A stretch of 42,618 bases of DNA from Mucilaginibacter sp. (GTDB lineage: Bacteria > Bacteroidota > Bacteroidia > Sphingobacteriales > Sphingobacteriaceae): contig JAESTD010000136.1 in assembly GCA_016763755.1 (NCBI GenBank), forward strand, positions 1-42,618. The letters run 5' to 3'. Under the pieces are notes generated by a model that ran no database searches, was not told the DNA's origin, and saw only the letters and a list, made by a program, of their open reading frames with translations. A program made the translations under genes and the position numbers. Position 1 is the first letter of the stretch. The number at the start of each line of letters is the position of its first letter. Positions 8,744-18,182 of the stretch are shown in pieces.

Positions 8744-9628
8744 TTAGTATTGGGTCACCTTTACCCAATCGACAAGCATTTTTGCTTTGCGTTGTTTTAT
8801 CAGATCAAGTGCTTTATCTGATAAGCCGTAGTACGGCTTTTTGAGGCCGTTTATTTTGAACGGATAGATACCGCCTACCGCAAAATTGAGGATAAGGAAT
8901 TGCTTATCGGTAAACACCCACTTGCCATAATGCTCGGCCATGGTTTTTGTTACCCTGAACATCGGCACCCCATCATATTTAAACACCAGGCTTTCCGGTG
9001 TCCATTCTACTGCGTAGATATGCCACTTGGTAACATCATTATTCTTAGCGAGATAAAGACGGTTAACAAAGGGGGTTTCTCCGCTATAACCAGGACCATG
9101 TACCGCAGCGCTTACCCAATCTCCTTCGCCTATGAACTCCATAATGTCGGTTTCACCGCCTGCGGGCCACTCCGGGTAGCCCAGCATCCACCAGGCTGGC
9201 CACAGGCCGTCAGCTGCTACCAGTTTGATACGCGCCTCGGCAGTACCGTAGGTAAAATCGAATTTGTTTTGGGTGACCAATCTGCCGGATATAAAATCGA
9301 AGGTTTGCCCATCAAATGTTTTAAAGCCCGGCGAATATTTAGGGGTAAGTACCAGCGCACCGTTGCCTGCACCCTGAGCGGCCGCGCCGTTCACGAATGA
9401 TATTACCTCGGCGGAATCGACATAAGCCTGTAACTCATCATTAACATGAAAACCGGTTACTATTGGCGTCCATTTTTTGCGATCAAGTTTACCGGTAGCA
9501 AAGTCATCAAAAAAGATGATCTTGCCCTGTTTGGGCTTATCATTCGCATTTTTCTTTACCTGTGCCGATACCGGCAAAGCTGATACCGCTGCCATAGCAA
9601 CGGTTATAAAAAGTTTTTTATTGAGCAT
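8744..9628 (-). CDS. GH16 family glycoside hydrolase (beta-glucanase)
   Basis: A secreted 294-residue single-domain GH16 enzyme. Signal peptide about 1-22 (LPVSAQ). The catalytic motif is ETDIMEF: Glu159 nucleophile, Asp161, Glu164 acid/base, preceded by the substrate-cleft segment LWPAWWMLG. The jelly-roll starts with IIFFDDFATGKLDRKKW. GH16 enzymes cleave beta-1,3/1,4-glucans or galactans. The ExDxxE spacing with one extra residue indicates the laminarinase/lichenase side, but the substrate is inferred from the cluster. It has no lipobox, unlike its neighbour, so it may be periplasmic or released. It is the last gene of the operon, behind a long intercistronic hairpin. Confidence 0.92.
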   Translation of the reverse strand: MLNKKLFITVAMAAVSALPVSAQVKKNANDKPKQGKIIFFDDFATGKLDRKKWTPIVTGFHVNDELQAYVDSAEVISFVNGAAAQGAGNGALVLTPKYSPGFKTFDGQTFDFISGRLVTQNKFDFTYGTAEARIKLVAADGLWPAWWMLGYPEWPAGGETDIMEFIGEGDWVSAAVHGPGYSGETPFVNRLYLAKNNDVTKWHIYAVEWTPESLVFKYDGVPMFRVTKTMAEHYGKWVFTDKQFLILNFAVGGIYPFKINGLKKPYYGLSDKALDLIKQRKAKMLVDWVKVTQY

Positions 9629-9648
9629 AACCTGTTTAGGGGATTTTA

Positions 9649-9683
9649 ATCAATGAGCGTCTCCCGCAGGAGCGCTCATTGAT
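9649..9683 (-). promoter_or_regulatory. Intercistronic hairpin between the two GH16 genes
   Basis: An 11-pair stem (ATCAATGAGCG / CGCTCATTGAT) continues, after one bulged base, into CTCC-CGCA-GGAG with a tetraloop. It lies between the stop of the PKD-GH16 gene and the start of the last gene. No T tract follows on the minus strand, so it looks like an mRNA-processing or stability element rather than a terminator. Confidence 0.5.
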
Positions 9684-9688
9684 GTTGA

Positions 9689-10717
9689 TTATCTGTAAAC
9701 TCTTACGTACTCAACTTCCATAGTGCCACCGGTGATGGCCGGGTCAACAGTTCCACCAAAGTTACCACCCATTGCCACATTCATGATCAGGAAGAAATCG
9801 GCATTGAAAGGGGTATCGGCACTGTTGGCAAATGTGTGGAATACTTCCCCATCAATCGCAAATTTCAGTTCGGTTTTAGTCCATTCCAGGCTATAAACAT
9901 GAAAATCAGTTGAGACAGTAGGTTTTACAACAGACTGGCTTACACCGCCGCCACCATAATGACCAGGGTAGTGCAACGTAGAAAAGATCCTGTTCTGCTG
10001 GTTACCCACATGCTCCATGATATCGATCTCGCCGCAGGCTGGCCATGGGGTAGTATCAACATTGCTGCCCAATGCCCAAAGCGCAGGCCAGGTACCACCA
10101 CCTGATGGCAGCTTGGCCTTAAACTCAACCCTTCCATACTTAAAGTTGAACTTGCCTTTGGATAACAGCCTTGCGGATGTATAGTTATAACCATTGTACG
10201 CTTCTTTCTTCAGCATAATTTTCAGCTTACCATCGGCTACTATAACGTTCTCTGGGCGATTGGTATAATACTCCAGCTCATTGTTGCCCCAGCCGTTGTT
10301 ATTACCAAGGTCATATCCCCATTTGCCCGGGTCCGGCGCACCGGCTTTGTCAAATTCGTCGGCCCATATCAGGGTTTCGCTTGCTGCAACGGTAACGCTG
10401 GCGGTTTGGGTTGCTACTTTGCCAGCAGCACTTTTTGCCGTAACCTTTACAGTATAAGTGCCCGCAACCGGGTACTTATAAGTTAGCTGCCCCGTTTCAG
10501 AGCTTTGGTAAATGCCATTACCAAAATCAAACTCGTAAGAGGTGGCATTTGTTGCCGTAACTGCGAAGGTTACATTGCCACTGTTATCTGTACTTGTTGT
10601 GGCTTTAATTTCGATGTTGGATGGGGTGTTGGGATCAACCTTGCCGGTGCTTTCTTTGTTGCAGCCTGCAAAAATTGCTACAAACGCAACCAGCATATAC
10701 TTTGCTAAATTTCTCAT
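9689..10717 (-). CDS. PKD-GH16 laminarinase-like lipoprotein
   Basis: A surface or outer-membrane lipoprotein endo-beta-glucanase. Lipobox Cys19 (AIFAGCNKE), a PKD-like beta-sandwich at about 38-110 (YEFDFGNGIY ... YKYPVAGTYTVKVTAKSAAG), then a complete GH16 catalytic domain from about 115 to the end. Catalytic residues Glu230, Asp232 and Glu235 lie in CGEIDIMEHVG; conserved NNELEYYTNRPENV and WPALWALG segments flank them. This arrangement is typical of beta-1,3-glucan (laminarin) utilisation loci. It lies 7 bases after the upstream PKD lipoprotein gene, consistent with one operon. Substrate specificity (laminarin versus mixed-linkage glucan) cannot be settled by eye. Confidence 0.93.
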   Translation of the reverse strand: MRNLAKYMLVAFVAIFAGCNKESTGKVDPNTPSNIEIKATTSTDNSGNVTFAVTATNATSYEFDFGNGIYQSSETGQLTYKYPVAGTYTVKVTAKSAAGKVATQTASVTVAASETLIWADEFDKAGAPDPGKWGYDLGNNNGWGNNELEYYTNRPENVIVADGKLKIMLKKEAYNGYNYTSARLLSKGKFNFKYGRVEFKAKLPSGGGTWPALWALGSNVDTTPWPACGEIDIMEHVGNQQNRIFSTLHYPGHYGGGGVSQSVVKPTVSTDFHVYSLEWTKTELKFAIDGEVFHTFANSADTPFNADFFLIMNVAMGGNFGGTVDPAITGGTMEVEYVRVYR

Positions 10718-10724
10718 ATCCTTA

Positions 10725-11621
10725 CTATTTTACTTTAAATATCTGATACCAGGCCAATCCATCGCTACCGATGCTGCGTAGTTGGAAACTTGTTGCAGAG
10801 ATAGCCAGTATCTCATATGTGTTACCACCTGTGCCAAAAGCAATTAAACCATTGCCCGGAACCGTAAACTGTATACCGGTTGAGTTTGATGATGACGAAC
10901 CCGATGTAGCATCCATAAACGTAAGCTTACGTGGTGCACTCACATCAATGGTGTAACAATTATCACCACCACTAACGCCATAATGCGATGTAGCTGCTGC
11001 GGTAAAGAACGACTGTCCTTTGTTGTTGATGATCATGGTTACATTCTTGTTAGCATCACGGCTAAAGGTTATCTCATCATCATACAAACAGGCATCGCGC
11101 TGGTTTGGCGTAGCTGCATAATAATCGGGCGAGAAGGTATTAGCCGGGCCAACGCCCACGTGTCCGTTTGTTTCGCGGGCAATAACCCAGGTTTGCGAAG
11201 CGCCGTTAGTAAGGTTCTGCAGCATCTCGGCAGGGATCTCAAACAACACAAAAACAGTTACTTTTTTTGTAGTAGTCGAGGTTACGCCGCCTGTACCAAT
11301 TGCACTAACAATTATGGTATAATCAGATGTCCCAGGGCTTGCGTATTTATGCGTTACCTTGCCAGAGGGCACGATCTCAGTATTGCCATCACCATAATCG
11401 ATCTTGTAAGAAATGGCGTCGCTTGATGTAACATCGATGGCAACTTTGCCCGTACCGTTTCCGTTCGGGTTAGTTGCATCAACACCCTCAATTGTAGTTG
11501 CAAGGGTTACATCAGTAGGGGTTATTATCTTGCCGAACGTGTACTCGGGCTTTTTGCAGCTAACCACTGCAATAACAGCTGCCAAACAGGCCGTTGCTAA
11601 TATTCTGAAATTAATTTTCAT
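10725..11621 (-). CDS. PKD-domain lipoprotein, probable surface glycan-binding protein
   Basis: A 298-residue lipoprotein (Cys22, AVVSCKKPE). A PKD-like domain spans about 40-125, with ISYKIDYGDGN and HKYASPGTSDYTIIVSAIG. The C-terminal domain (about 128-298) starts NGASQTWVIARETNGHVGVGP and has several aromatic residues and a Ser-rich loop (SGSSSSNST). It shows no catalytic motif that I recognise. Position in the operon between the two-PKD lipoprotein and PKD-GH16 fits a surface glycan-binding protein that captures beta-glucan for SusC/SusD. The C-terminal domain's family is not identified; it could equally be a cryptic enzyme domain. Confidence 0.75.
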   Translation of the reverse strand: MKINFRILATACLAAVIAVVSCKKPEYTFGKIITPTDVTLATTIEGVDATNPNGNGTGKVAIDVTSSDAISYKIDYGDGNTEIVPSGKVTHKYASPGTSDYTIIVSAIGTGGVTSTTTKKVTVFVLFEIPAEMLQNLTNGASQTWVIARETNGHVGVGPANTFSPDYYAATPNQRDACLYDDEITFSRDANKNVTMIINNKGQSFFTAAATSHYGVSGGDNCYTIDVSAPRKLTFMDATSGSSSSNSTGIQFTVPGNGLIAFGTGGNTYEILAISATSFQLRSIGSDGLAWYQIFKVK

Positions 11622-11632
11622 GGTTATATAAA

Positions 11633-13219
11633 TTAATTAAGGGTTATATCATCTAAGTAGAACGTGTAGTTAGCCGAGCCATCGCCTTGTGTACCGTTGT
11701 CAAATATCAATACCACTTTTTGGTACGAGTTTGCGGTGTTAATGGTACTGTAATCAAAGATCAGATCTTCCCACTCATTGGCTTTTGTGGTAGCAACTTC
11801 TTTTTCAAAGCTGATACCGCCATTGGTCAGATTCTCTACTTTAAGCAATACCTTAGCACCTACTCGCGGCGACCATACCTTCATTTTAAAGGTTTTTTTG
11901 GTCGAGAAATCGATTGGGTTATCCAGTGGTAAGAATGATCCGCCATAGGTTTGGCCCGCGCTTTTCACCATACGCGCAACTTTAGCACTCGTGTTAATGC
12001 CCACTGCATGCGGATTATCAATTATGCTCACAGCACCACCATCAAAGTTGATGAACCCGTACGTCAACACATCAGACTCGAACGTTAAAGGTAAACCCAA
12101 TATCATTGAAGCCGGTGTAGGGATCTGCAGGTCATCCATATAGAATACCTTGCCGCTGCCGTTTACACCGAAGTCAAAGAATACCGATGCCTTATCGTAC
12201 ACTATTGAGTTATCAAGTGCAGGTGTGCCTGCAGAGTTGTGGGTAAAATCGAATGTTAAAGTTTCCCATTGGTTGGCTTTGGTAGTTAACACATCTGTTT
12301 CTACAGATTTGCTGCCGTCGCTGTGGTTTTCCAATTTCAGTTTAATGGTTAAACCTGCTGCCGGCGAGTAAATGCGCATGGTCATTTTAGTATTCGAAGT
12401 ATTTACCGGAATGCGTGTTGCAAAGCCGGCAGCTGTACCTAATGTAGTACCGGCCCAAACTTCGGCACCGCCGTTTTTAACTACCTTAAGCACTTTGTTT
12501 GATGCGTTTGCAGGATCAACCGCTAATGATGATGAGTTACCACCAAAATCGCTGGTGGTATAATCAAAGTTAGGGTCATCGAACATCAGCGGCAGGTCTA
12601 TCTGCTTACCTACTTTAACAGTTTGGGTAACTTCTGAAGTTGCCGCGCCTCCGCTTAAAGCCACTATACGAACAGTGTAAGTACCTGCTGCTTTATAAGT
12701 ATGTACGGCAGGCTGGCCTTCAATAAAGGTATCGAATGGCTCTGGGTTGGTTGCAGTCTCGTCGCCGTAGTACACGTGGTACATGGTCTCGTAGTCGGCA
12801 GTTGCGTCTACGGTAACACCCAATCCATTAGTGGTAACTTTCGCCTGCAGGTTCTCCGGCTTGCGGAATGATACCGTTAGCTCCTGGCTTAGCTCAACAC
12901 TTTTGCCGCCTATGTTATGGCCAACCAGTTTAACGGTGTATTTGCCTTCGGCGTATTTATGGTCGATGGTTTTACCACTGCCCAATTTGGTGTAGGTGTC
13001 GCCGCCATCGCCAAAGTAAACATCGTAACTGGTTACACCCTCACCGCTTGGTACTATGGTAACCAGGCCGGAGTTATCCTGAGTTATATTGAACAGTATG
13101 CCTAATTTACCGGGCGCTGCCGCCTGGTCAACAAAAGCAGTATCTGTATAGTCCTTTTTGCAGGCCGCGGTTGCAGCCAACATCAAGGTTAATCCTAAAT
13201 AATATTTTATTGCCTTCAT
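11633..13219 (-). CDS. Two-PKD surface glycan-binding lipoprotein (SusE-position)
   Basis: A 528-residue lipoprotein (Cys20, TAACKKDY). Two PKD-like domains (about 36-113 and 113-198; SYDVYFGDGGD..., MYHVYYGDETA...) are followed by two related beta-sandwich modules (about 203-367 and 370-528). Each module begins LPL(M/T)F(D/E), contains a MRIYSP/MKVWSP strand and TTKANQWETLTFDF / TTKANEWEDLIFDY, and ends FYMDDLQI / FYLDDITL. This looks like an internal duplication of a carbohydrate-binding module. Directly after susD, it occupies the SusE/SGBP slot and probably binds beta-glucan at the cell surface. No enzyme motif is visible. Confidence 0.85.
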   Translation of the reverse strand: MKAIKYYLGLTLMLAATAACKKDYTDTAFVDQAAAPGKLGILFNITQDNSGLVTIVPSGEGVTSYDVYFGDGGDTYTKLGSGKTIDHKYAEGKYTVKLVGHNIGGKSVELSQELTVSFRKPENLQAKVTTNGLGVTVDATADYETMYHVYYGDETATNPEPFDTFIEGQPAVHTYKAAGTYTVRIVALSGGAATSEVTQTVKVGKQIDLPLMFDDPNFDYTTSDFGGNSSSLAVDPANASNKVLKVVKNGGAEVWAGTTLGTAAGFATRIPVNTSNTKMTMRIYSPAAGLTIKLKLENHSDGSKSVETDVLTTKANQWETLTFDFTHNSAGTPALDNSIVYDKASVFFDFGVNGSGKVFYMDDLQIPTPASMILGLPLTFESDVLTYGFINFDGGAVSIIDNPHAVGINTSAKVARMVKSAGQTYGGSFLPLDNPIDFSTKKTFKMKVWSPRVGAKVLLKVENLTNGGISFEKEVATTKANEWEDLIFDYSTINTANSYQKVVLIFDNGTQGDGSANYTFYLDDITLN

Positions 13220-13237
13220 GTTTTTAAATGATAAGGT

Positions 13238-14746
13238 TTAATAGCCAGGGTTTTGTGGAATACCGGTAACGTTGATCATCTCTATCGGAATAGGGAAAAC
13301 CTCGTTTTTGCCGGTTACAAAGCCGGTAAGTTTGGTAGCCGCCTGACCCGTTCTTACCAGGTCAAAGAAACGGTCTCCGTCCATGGCCAGTTCACGGCGG
13401 CGCTCATCCCATATAACTTCTTTTAAAGCAGTGCCTGATGTGGCAACATCATGGTTATTATCTTTAAAAGCACGGCGGCGAACAAGGTTAACATATCCAC
13501 GTGCTTTGGCATCATCGCCACCTCCGCGATTAATGGCTTCTGCAGCCATCAGCAATACTTCAGAGTAACGAAGCACGCGGAAGTTATTCAGATAGTTCAA
13601 CTCCACCTGGCCGGATGTTTCACCTTTGCGCGGCAGGTACTTACCATTATATAAACCTGTGTTTTTGTATGGAGCAACCTGGTAAGAGATGCCATAGTCA
13701 GGGTGCGCAGTTTTGTAAGCCTCGATATTAAAAGCAGTAACATCTTTACGCTGATCTCCTGCAGAATAAGCATTGGCCAGATCCTGTGTAGGCAGGTTGG
13801 TGCTCCAGCCGGCAGCATAAGGCATAGCAGCACTACCGCTTATACCCCTTATACCATTTTGCTGTACAGCATAGTTACCCTGGCCGCGGGTTGCACCACC
13901 CCAGTTGTAATATGGCGAGCCATTGGTATATTGGATCTCAAATACCGATTCAGGGCCATTCTCGCCTGATGCAAGGTAGATAGAAGCATAATCGGCTACC
14001 AGGCTAAATGCGCCTGAGGTGATCACCGGTTCCAGAACAGCATCTGCTTCCGTAAACTTGTTTTCGTACAGGTAAACTTTGCCTAACAACGCCTGGGCTG
14101 CATATTTAGTGATACGGCCTTGTTGTGCCTGCGTGATTGGCAATACTGCAATAGCAGCTTTAAGATCGGCCTCAACCTGTGCGTAAACTTCTGCTTTAGG
14201 GGCGCGTTTTGTAGCTCTTGCATTATTGTTATCATAACGGCCGTCGGTAAATAACGGCACATCGCCCCACATTTTTACCAGGGTAAAATAGTAGTATGCG
14301 CGTAAGAAATATATCTCACCGAAAAGAGCGTCTTTACCATTAAAATTAACAGTCTCGCCGGCTTTGTTCTTGTCTTTATACTGGATAAGATAGTTGGCCC
14401 GGTTAACACCTTCATAAGCTACCTGGAAAAGATCGGTAAGCGTGGAGTTAACGGGGGTAAGGGTAAAATCATCTATTTGTTGCAATGGCAAAACGTCTGA
14501 TGCGCTCTCGCCACCCGCAACTGAATTATCTGAAGCAATATCGCCAATAACGGTAACCTGGTTAAGCCATTGCAGCGGCGAATAAACGCTGATAGCCATG
14601 GTACGATAGTCGCTTTCTGATTGCAGGTAATCCTGGTCGGTTACCAGGTAACGATCATGCGGATCGTTCTGAACCCATTTTTTACATGCTGTTAGTGAGG
14701 TTATCAACATGACCAACCCAATTAGCTTTATATATTTTCTATTCAT
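13238..14746 (-). CDS. SusD/RagB family nutrient-binding lipoprotein
   Basis: The surface lid and glycan-binding partner of SusC. I choose the ATG at 14746, giving MNRKYIKLIG with lipobox Cys21 (TSLTACKKW). An upstream in-frame start at 14830 would lie inside susC and spoil the signal peptide. Family signatures: EIYFLRAYYYFTLVKMWGDVPLFT, the TPR-like helices around YAQVEADLKAAIAVLP, LRYSEVLLMAAEAINRGG, and the C-terminal WDERRRELAMDGDRFFDLVRTG and FPIPIEMINVTGIPQNPGY. The gap to susC is 19 bases. By operon context the ligand is probably a beta-1,3-glucan. Confidence 0.95.
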   Translation of the reverse strand: MNRKYIKLIGLVMLITSLTACKKWVQNDPHDRYLVTDQDYLQSESDYRTMAISVYSPLQWLNQVTVIGDIASDNSVAGGESASDVLPLQQIDDFTLTPVNSTLTDLFQVAYEGVNRANYLIQYKDKNKAGETVNFNGKDALFGEIYFLRAYYYFTLVKMWGDVPLFTDGRYDNNNARATKRAPKAEVYAQVEADLKAAIAVLPITQAQQGRITKYAAQALLGKVYLYENKFTEADAVLEPVITSGAFSLVADYASIYLASGENGPESVFEIQYTNGSPYYNWGGATRGQGNYAVQQNGIRGISGSAAMPYAAGWSTNLPTQDLANAYSAGDQRKDVTAFNIEAYKTAHPDYGISYQVAPYKNTGLYNGKYLPRKGETSGQVELNYLNNFRVLRYSEVLLMAAEAINRGGGDDAKARGYVNLVRRRAFKDNNHDVATSGTALKEVIWDERRRELAMDGDRFFDLVRTGQAATKLTGFVTGKNEVFPIPIEMINVTGIPQNPGY

Positions 14747-14765
14747 CGTAATATCTTTTAATGAA

Positions 14766-17700
14766 TTATAATTTAATATCAAGACCCATAGTATACACAC
14801 GTGGCTGTGGATATGAGCCACGGTCAACACCGGTATCGAAAATACCGCCGCTTATCTCCGGGTCAAAACCTGTGTATTTGGTGAACGTAAGGGCATTTCT
14901 TACTTGAGCATACACTCTTATGCTTTTAAATATCTTACCGCGTAAGATGCTTGGGAAAGTATAACCTAATTGTACGTTCTTGATCTTTACGAAAGAACCA
15001 TCCTCGATATACCTGTCTGATGCGCGAATGTTGCTGTTATCATCAGTAAAAGTATAGCGCGGGTAGCGGGCATCGTTTGTTGTGCCTTCGCCCGTCCAGC
15101 GGGCCAGTATGCTGCGTGGTTTGTTGGTGAAGTTACCGTTACGTTCATAAGCACGATAAATATCGTTCCCTATTGAGGCGTAGGTAAACATATTAAAGTC
15201 GAAGTTTTTGTAGCTCATCGTAAGCGTCCATCCCAAAATGGTGGTTGGGAACGGATTACCGATATTGGTACGGTCGTCACCGTTTATCACGCCATCTTTG
15301 TTTATATCCACATAGCGGATGTCGCCCGGCTTAGCACCCGGCTGAGTAGCTGCAGCTGCAATTTCTGCAGTATTCTGGAACAGGCCATCTGTTTTATAAC
15401 CGTAGAAATAGAAAGGGGAATAACCTTTTTGAAATACGGTAACCGATTGCGATTGACCATTGAAATAACTACCACCAAATATTTTGGCTGTACCATCGCT
15501 ATTGGTAGCTGTAACCAGGCTTTTTACAGTAGTTAGGGTTACTGTGTTGCCCAATTTAAATGCGCTGCTTAAATTAGTGTTGTAACTAACAGATAGGTCT
15601 AAACCGTTATTTTTAGTTGACCCGATATTGGCAGCAGGTATTTGTATGGTACCAACAGGTAATGCCGTTGCGGGATAAAATATTAAACCTTCAACTCTTT
15701 TTTCATAATAATCTGCCGAGATGCTTAGCTTAGCTTTAAACATGGTAAGGTCAAAACCAATGTTGGTTTGTTTCTGGGTTTCCCAGCCAAGTAAAGGGTT
15801 AACGGTTGAGTTTAGGGTTGAACCCGGATAAAATACATTACTAAAATTATACCCGTTACTGTTTGCAGTAGGTCCGTAATCAGGGCCACCGGTTGTAATG
15901 CCGTTTGCTTGCGGCGGCGTGATGTCGTTACCCACGGTACCGTAGCTTCCCCTTATCTTTAACAGATCAATTGCCTGTACGTTGAAGAAATTTTCTTTAC
16001 TTACTACCCAGCCTGCTGAACCTGCAAAGAAGTTTGCGAATTTCCTATCCTCACCAAATGACGTTGAACCATCACGGCGGGCGCTGAATGATGCCAGGTA
16101 ACGCTCTTTATAATCATAATTCAATCTGGCAAAAAACGACATGTTTCTTTTAAAACCCTCGTAATAATAACCGTCTTTTGCGGCAGGGTTGGTTGCCGTA
16201 TTGGTGCCGGTTGCAGACCGGTAATCGGCAAATGTCCACGAGTTAAATGGTACATCCTGCCTGCTTACGCCAGCCCCGTTGTTCGTTTCTTTAGAAAGAG
16301 AAAAACCTACAACTGTTTCAAAATTATGGTCTTGTGCTACTTTAAAATTGTAGTTAGCAAAAGTTTCCCAGCTGTAGTTAAAATTGCTCGCTTTGCCGTG
16401 GTTTACAGTGTTATGCCTGTCAAGCACGGTTGATCCATCGGCATTAAGGCTGTTATCAACGTTAAGGGGGCCATAAAATACAAGCGGGGTAAAACTCTTA
16501 CCATTATCATCATACTTGGTGTAACCGAGCCTGCTGGTTAATTTCAGGTTCTTCAATATATCGTACTGTGCCTCAAACTTACCGTAAAGCTTACTGCCGG
16601 TGTTTGTGTTGTAAGTATTATCGAGCTTGGTTAGCGGGTTGTAGATCTCTGAAAGGATAAGGTTGCTGTAACCATATTTACCAACTGTGTTTGTAGTGTT
16701 TAATACAGGTACAGTAGGATCAAAATTTAACGCGCTGCCAATAACACTGTTAAAAGAGTTTTCCTGGATACCTTTTGAGTGTAAAACAACACCTGTTGTA
16801 TTTAAAATGAATTTCAGTTTTGGCGCAACCTGGAAATCTATGTTTGCAGTAAAGTTACCCCTATCAAACCTTGATTTATCGCTGCGGCCTACAATACCGC
16901 TCTGGCTGGTGTAACCACCGGCTAAGTAATAGCTAACAGTTTCGCTGCCGCCGCGTACACCAAAGTTGTGCTGCTGTAAAGGCGCTACTTTAAATATCTC
17001 TTTTTGCCAGTTTGTACCTGTACCCAGTACAGAAAGATCAGGGAATACCGGGTTGCCGCCTGAGATAACGCTACCTTCATTCACCATAGCTCCGTACTCT
17101 GTTGCATTTAATACCGGCATATAACGAGGTACTTCCTGAACGCCATAGCTGCTATTCACGGTAAGCTCGGTTTTCATGTTCTTTTTACCGGTTTTGGTAG
17201 TTACCAATATAACACCATTACCACCCCTTATACCGTAAATTGCCGTAGATGCAGCATCTTTTAGTATAGTTAATGATTCGATATCAATAGGGTTTACCGC
17301 ATTAAGATCGCCCAGGCTTTGCTGCACACCATCGATAACAACCAGCGGATCTGATCCGCTGTATGATGGAATACCCCTGATAATAATTGTTGGATTTGAG
17401 CCCGGTGTACCGCCCTGTACCACCGTAACACCTGCGGCACGGCCTTGTATGGCTTCTTCTACACGTACCGGGTTTTGGCGCTGGATATCGGCACTTTTAA
17501 CAACAGATAATGCTCCTGATACCTTGGTTGCTTTTTGCGTACCGTAACCAATAACTACTACCTCATCTAAGGCTTTGTTGCTATCTTCCAGTACAAAATT
17601 TTGTTCGCCGGCTGCGGTTACGGCCCTTTCAACCGAGCCCATACCTACAAATGATACAACGATAACACCCCCGCCTTGCGGAAGATTAAGTGTGTACCTG

Positions 17701-17882
17701 CCATTTACATCTGTAACGGCACCTTGTGATGTACCTTTAAGGGCTACAGAGGCTCCGGGTACGCTTTGTCCGTCTGATTTCTGGGTTACTTTACCTGTTA
17801 TGCGGATGCTTTGCGCGTAAGCAGCATTCACAAAACAAAACAGCAAAGCCATACCCACAAGAAACTTGAGTTTAATTTGCAT
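14766..17882 (-). CDS. SusC/RagA family TonB-linked outer-membrane transporter
   Basis: A 1038-residue TonB-dependent glycan transporter, first gene of the six-gene beta-glucan operon. Signal peptide about 1-24 (NAAYAQ). Carboxypeptidase-regulatory-like domain about 27-100 (GKVTQKSDGQSVPGASVALKG). TonB box region ALDEVVVIGYG at about 104-114. Plug about 115-235 (QGRAAGVTVVQGG, IIIRGIPSY, LVVIDGVQ, LKDAASTAIYGIRGGNGVI). A 22-strand-type barrel follows to the C-terminal YTMGLDIKL. There is no STN domain, so no direct sigma/anti-sigma signalling is expected; control is more likely through the divergent propeller regulator. A 300-bp promoter region lies upstream. Confidence 0.95.
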   Translation of the reverse strand: MQIKLKFLVGMALLFCFVNAAYAQSIRITGKVTQKSDGQSVPGASVALKGTSQGAVTDVNGRYTLNLPQGGGVIVVSFVGMGSVERAVTAAGEQNFVLEDSNKALDEVVVIGYGTQKATKVSGALSVVKSADIQRQNPVRVEEAIQGRAAGVTVVQGGTPGSNPTIIIRGIPSYSGSDPLVVIDGVQQSLGDLNAVNPIDIESLTILKDAASTAIYGIRGGNGVILVTTKTGKKNMKTELTVNSSYGVQEVPRYMPVLNATEYGAMVNEGSVISGGNPVFPDLSVLGTGTNWQKEIFKVAPLQQHNFGVRGGSETVSYYLAGGYTSQSGIVGRSDKSRFDRGNFTANIDFQVAPKLKFILNTTGVVLHSKGIQENSFNSVIGSALNFDPTVPVLNTTNTVGKYGYSNLILSEIYNPLTKLDNTYNTNTGSKLYGKFEAQYDILKNLKLTSRLGYTKYDDNGKSFTPLVFYGPLNVDNSLNADGSTVLDRHNTVNHGKASNFNYSWETFANYNFKVAQDHNFETVVGFSLSKETNNGAGVSRQDVPFNSWTFADYRSATGTNTATNPAAKDGYYYEGFKRNMSFFARLNYDYKERYLASFSARRDGSTSFGEDRKFANFFAGSAGWVVSKENFFNVQAIDLLKIRGSYGTVGNDITPPQANGITTGGPDYGPTANSNGYNFSNVFYPGSTLNSTVNPLLGWETQKQTNIGFDLTMFKAKLSISADYYEKRVEGLIFYPATALPVGTIQIPAANIGSTKNNGLDLSVSYNTNLSSAFKLGNTVTLTTVKSLVTATNSDGTAKIFGGSYFNGQSQSVTVFQKGYSPFYFYGYKTDGLFQNTAEIAAAATQPGAKPGDIRYVDINKDGVINGDDRTNIGNPFPTTILGWTLTMSYKNFDFNMFTYASIGNDIYRAYERNGNFTNKPRSILARWTGEGTTNDARYPRYTFTDDNSNIRASDRYIEDGSFVKIKNVQLGYTFPSILRGKIFKSIRVYAQVRNALTFTKYTGFDPEISGGIFDTGVDRGSYPQPRVYTMGLDIKL

Positions 17883-18066
17883 AAGGTTTACTAATTAGAT
17901 TAAAATTGATTGAAGGGGTGCGGAACCCATAATTGGTTGTAAAGGTTTAATCATGTAAAAAAATCAAGGGGTGCAAAAATGCACACTAATACATTAGATA
18001 ATTTAATTGGTTAATACGTTTATTATTGGTTTATAAAAGGCACGGATAGTGCCCGGTTTATGAGCT

Positions 18067-18099
18067 CAAAAGTATGCTCGTAAGGTGTGGATTAGCAAA
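18067..18099 (-). promoter_or_regulatory. Promoter of the beta-glucan operon
   Basis: On the minus strand TTTG (18099-18096) and TACTTTTG (18074-18067) are separated by 21 bases, a good fit to the Bacteroidota -33/-7 pattern. It would give a leader of about 180 bases before susC. It lies in the 300-bp region (17883-18182) shared with the divergent regulator gene. I see no gene in that region. Confidence 0.5.
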
Positions 18100-18182
18100 T
18101 TTGGCACTACATCACTACTACAACAAGCGTAAAAAAACTATAAAAAAAGCGATATTAGGATCGCCAATATAAGCCCCCGTTA

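Noticed and set aside
8900..9400. 166-codon open frame on the plus strand
   Set aside because: Antisense to the GH16 gene whose catalytic motif is intact. Cys/His-rich shadow without domain features.
18149..18164. GCGAT-N6-ATCGC inverted repeat upstream of the propeller regulator
   Set aside because: Only five-base arms and a single copy. Too weak to call an operator.
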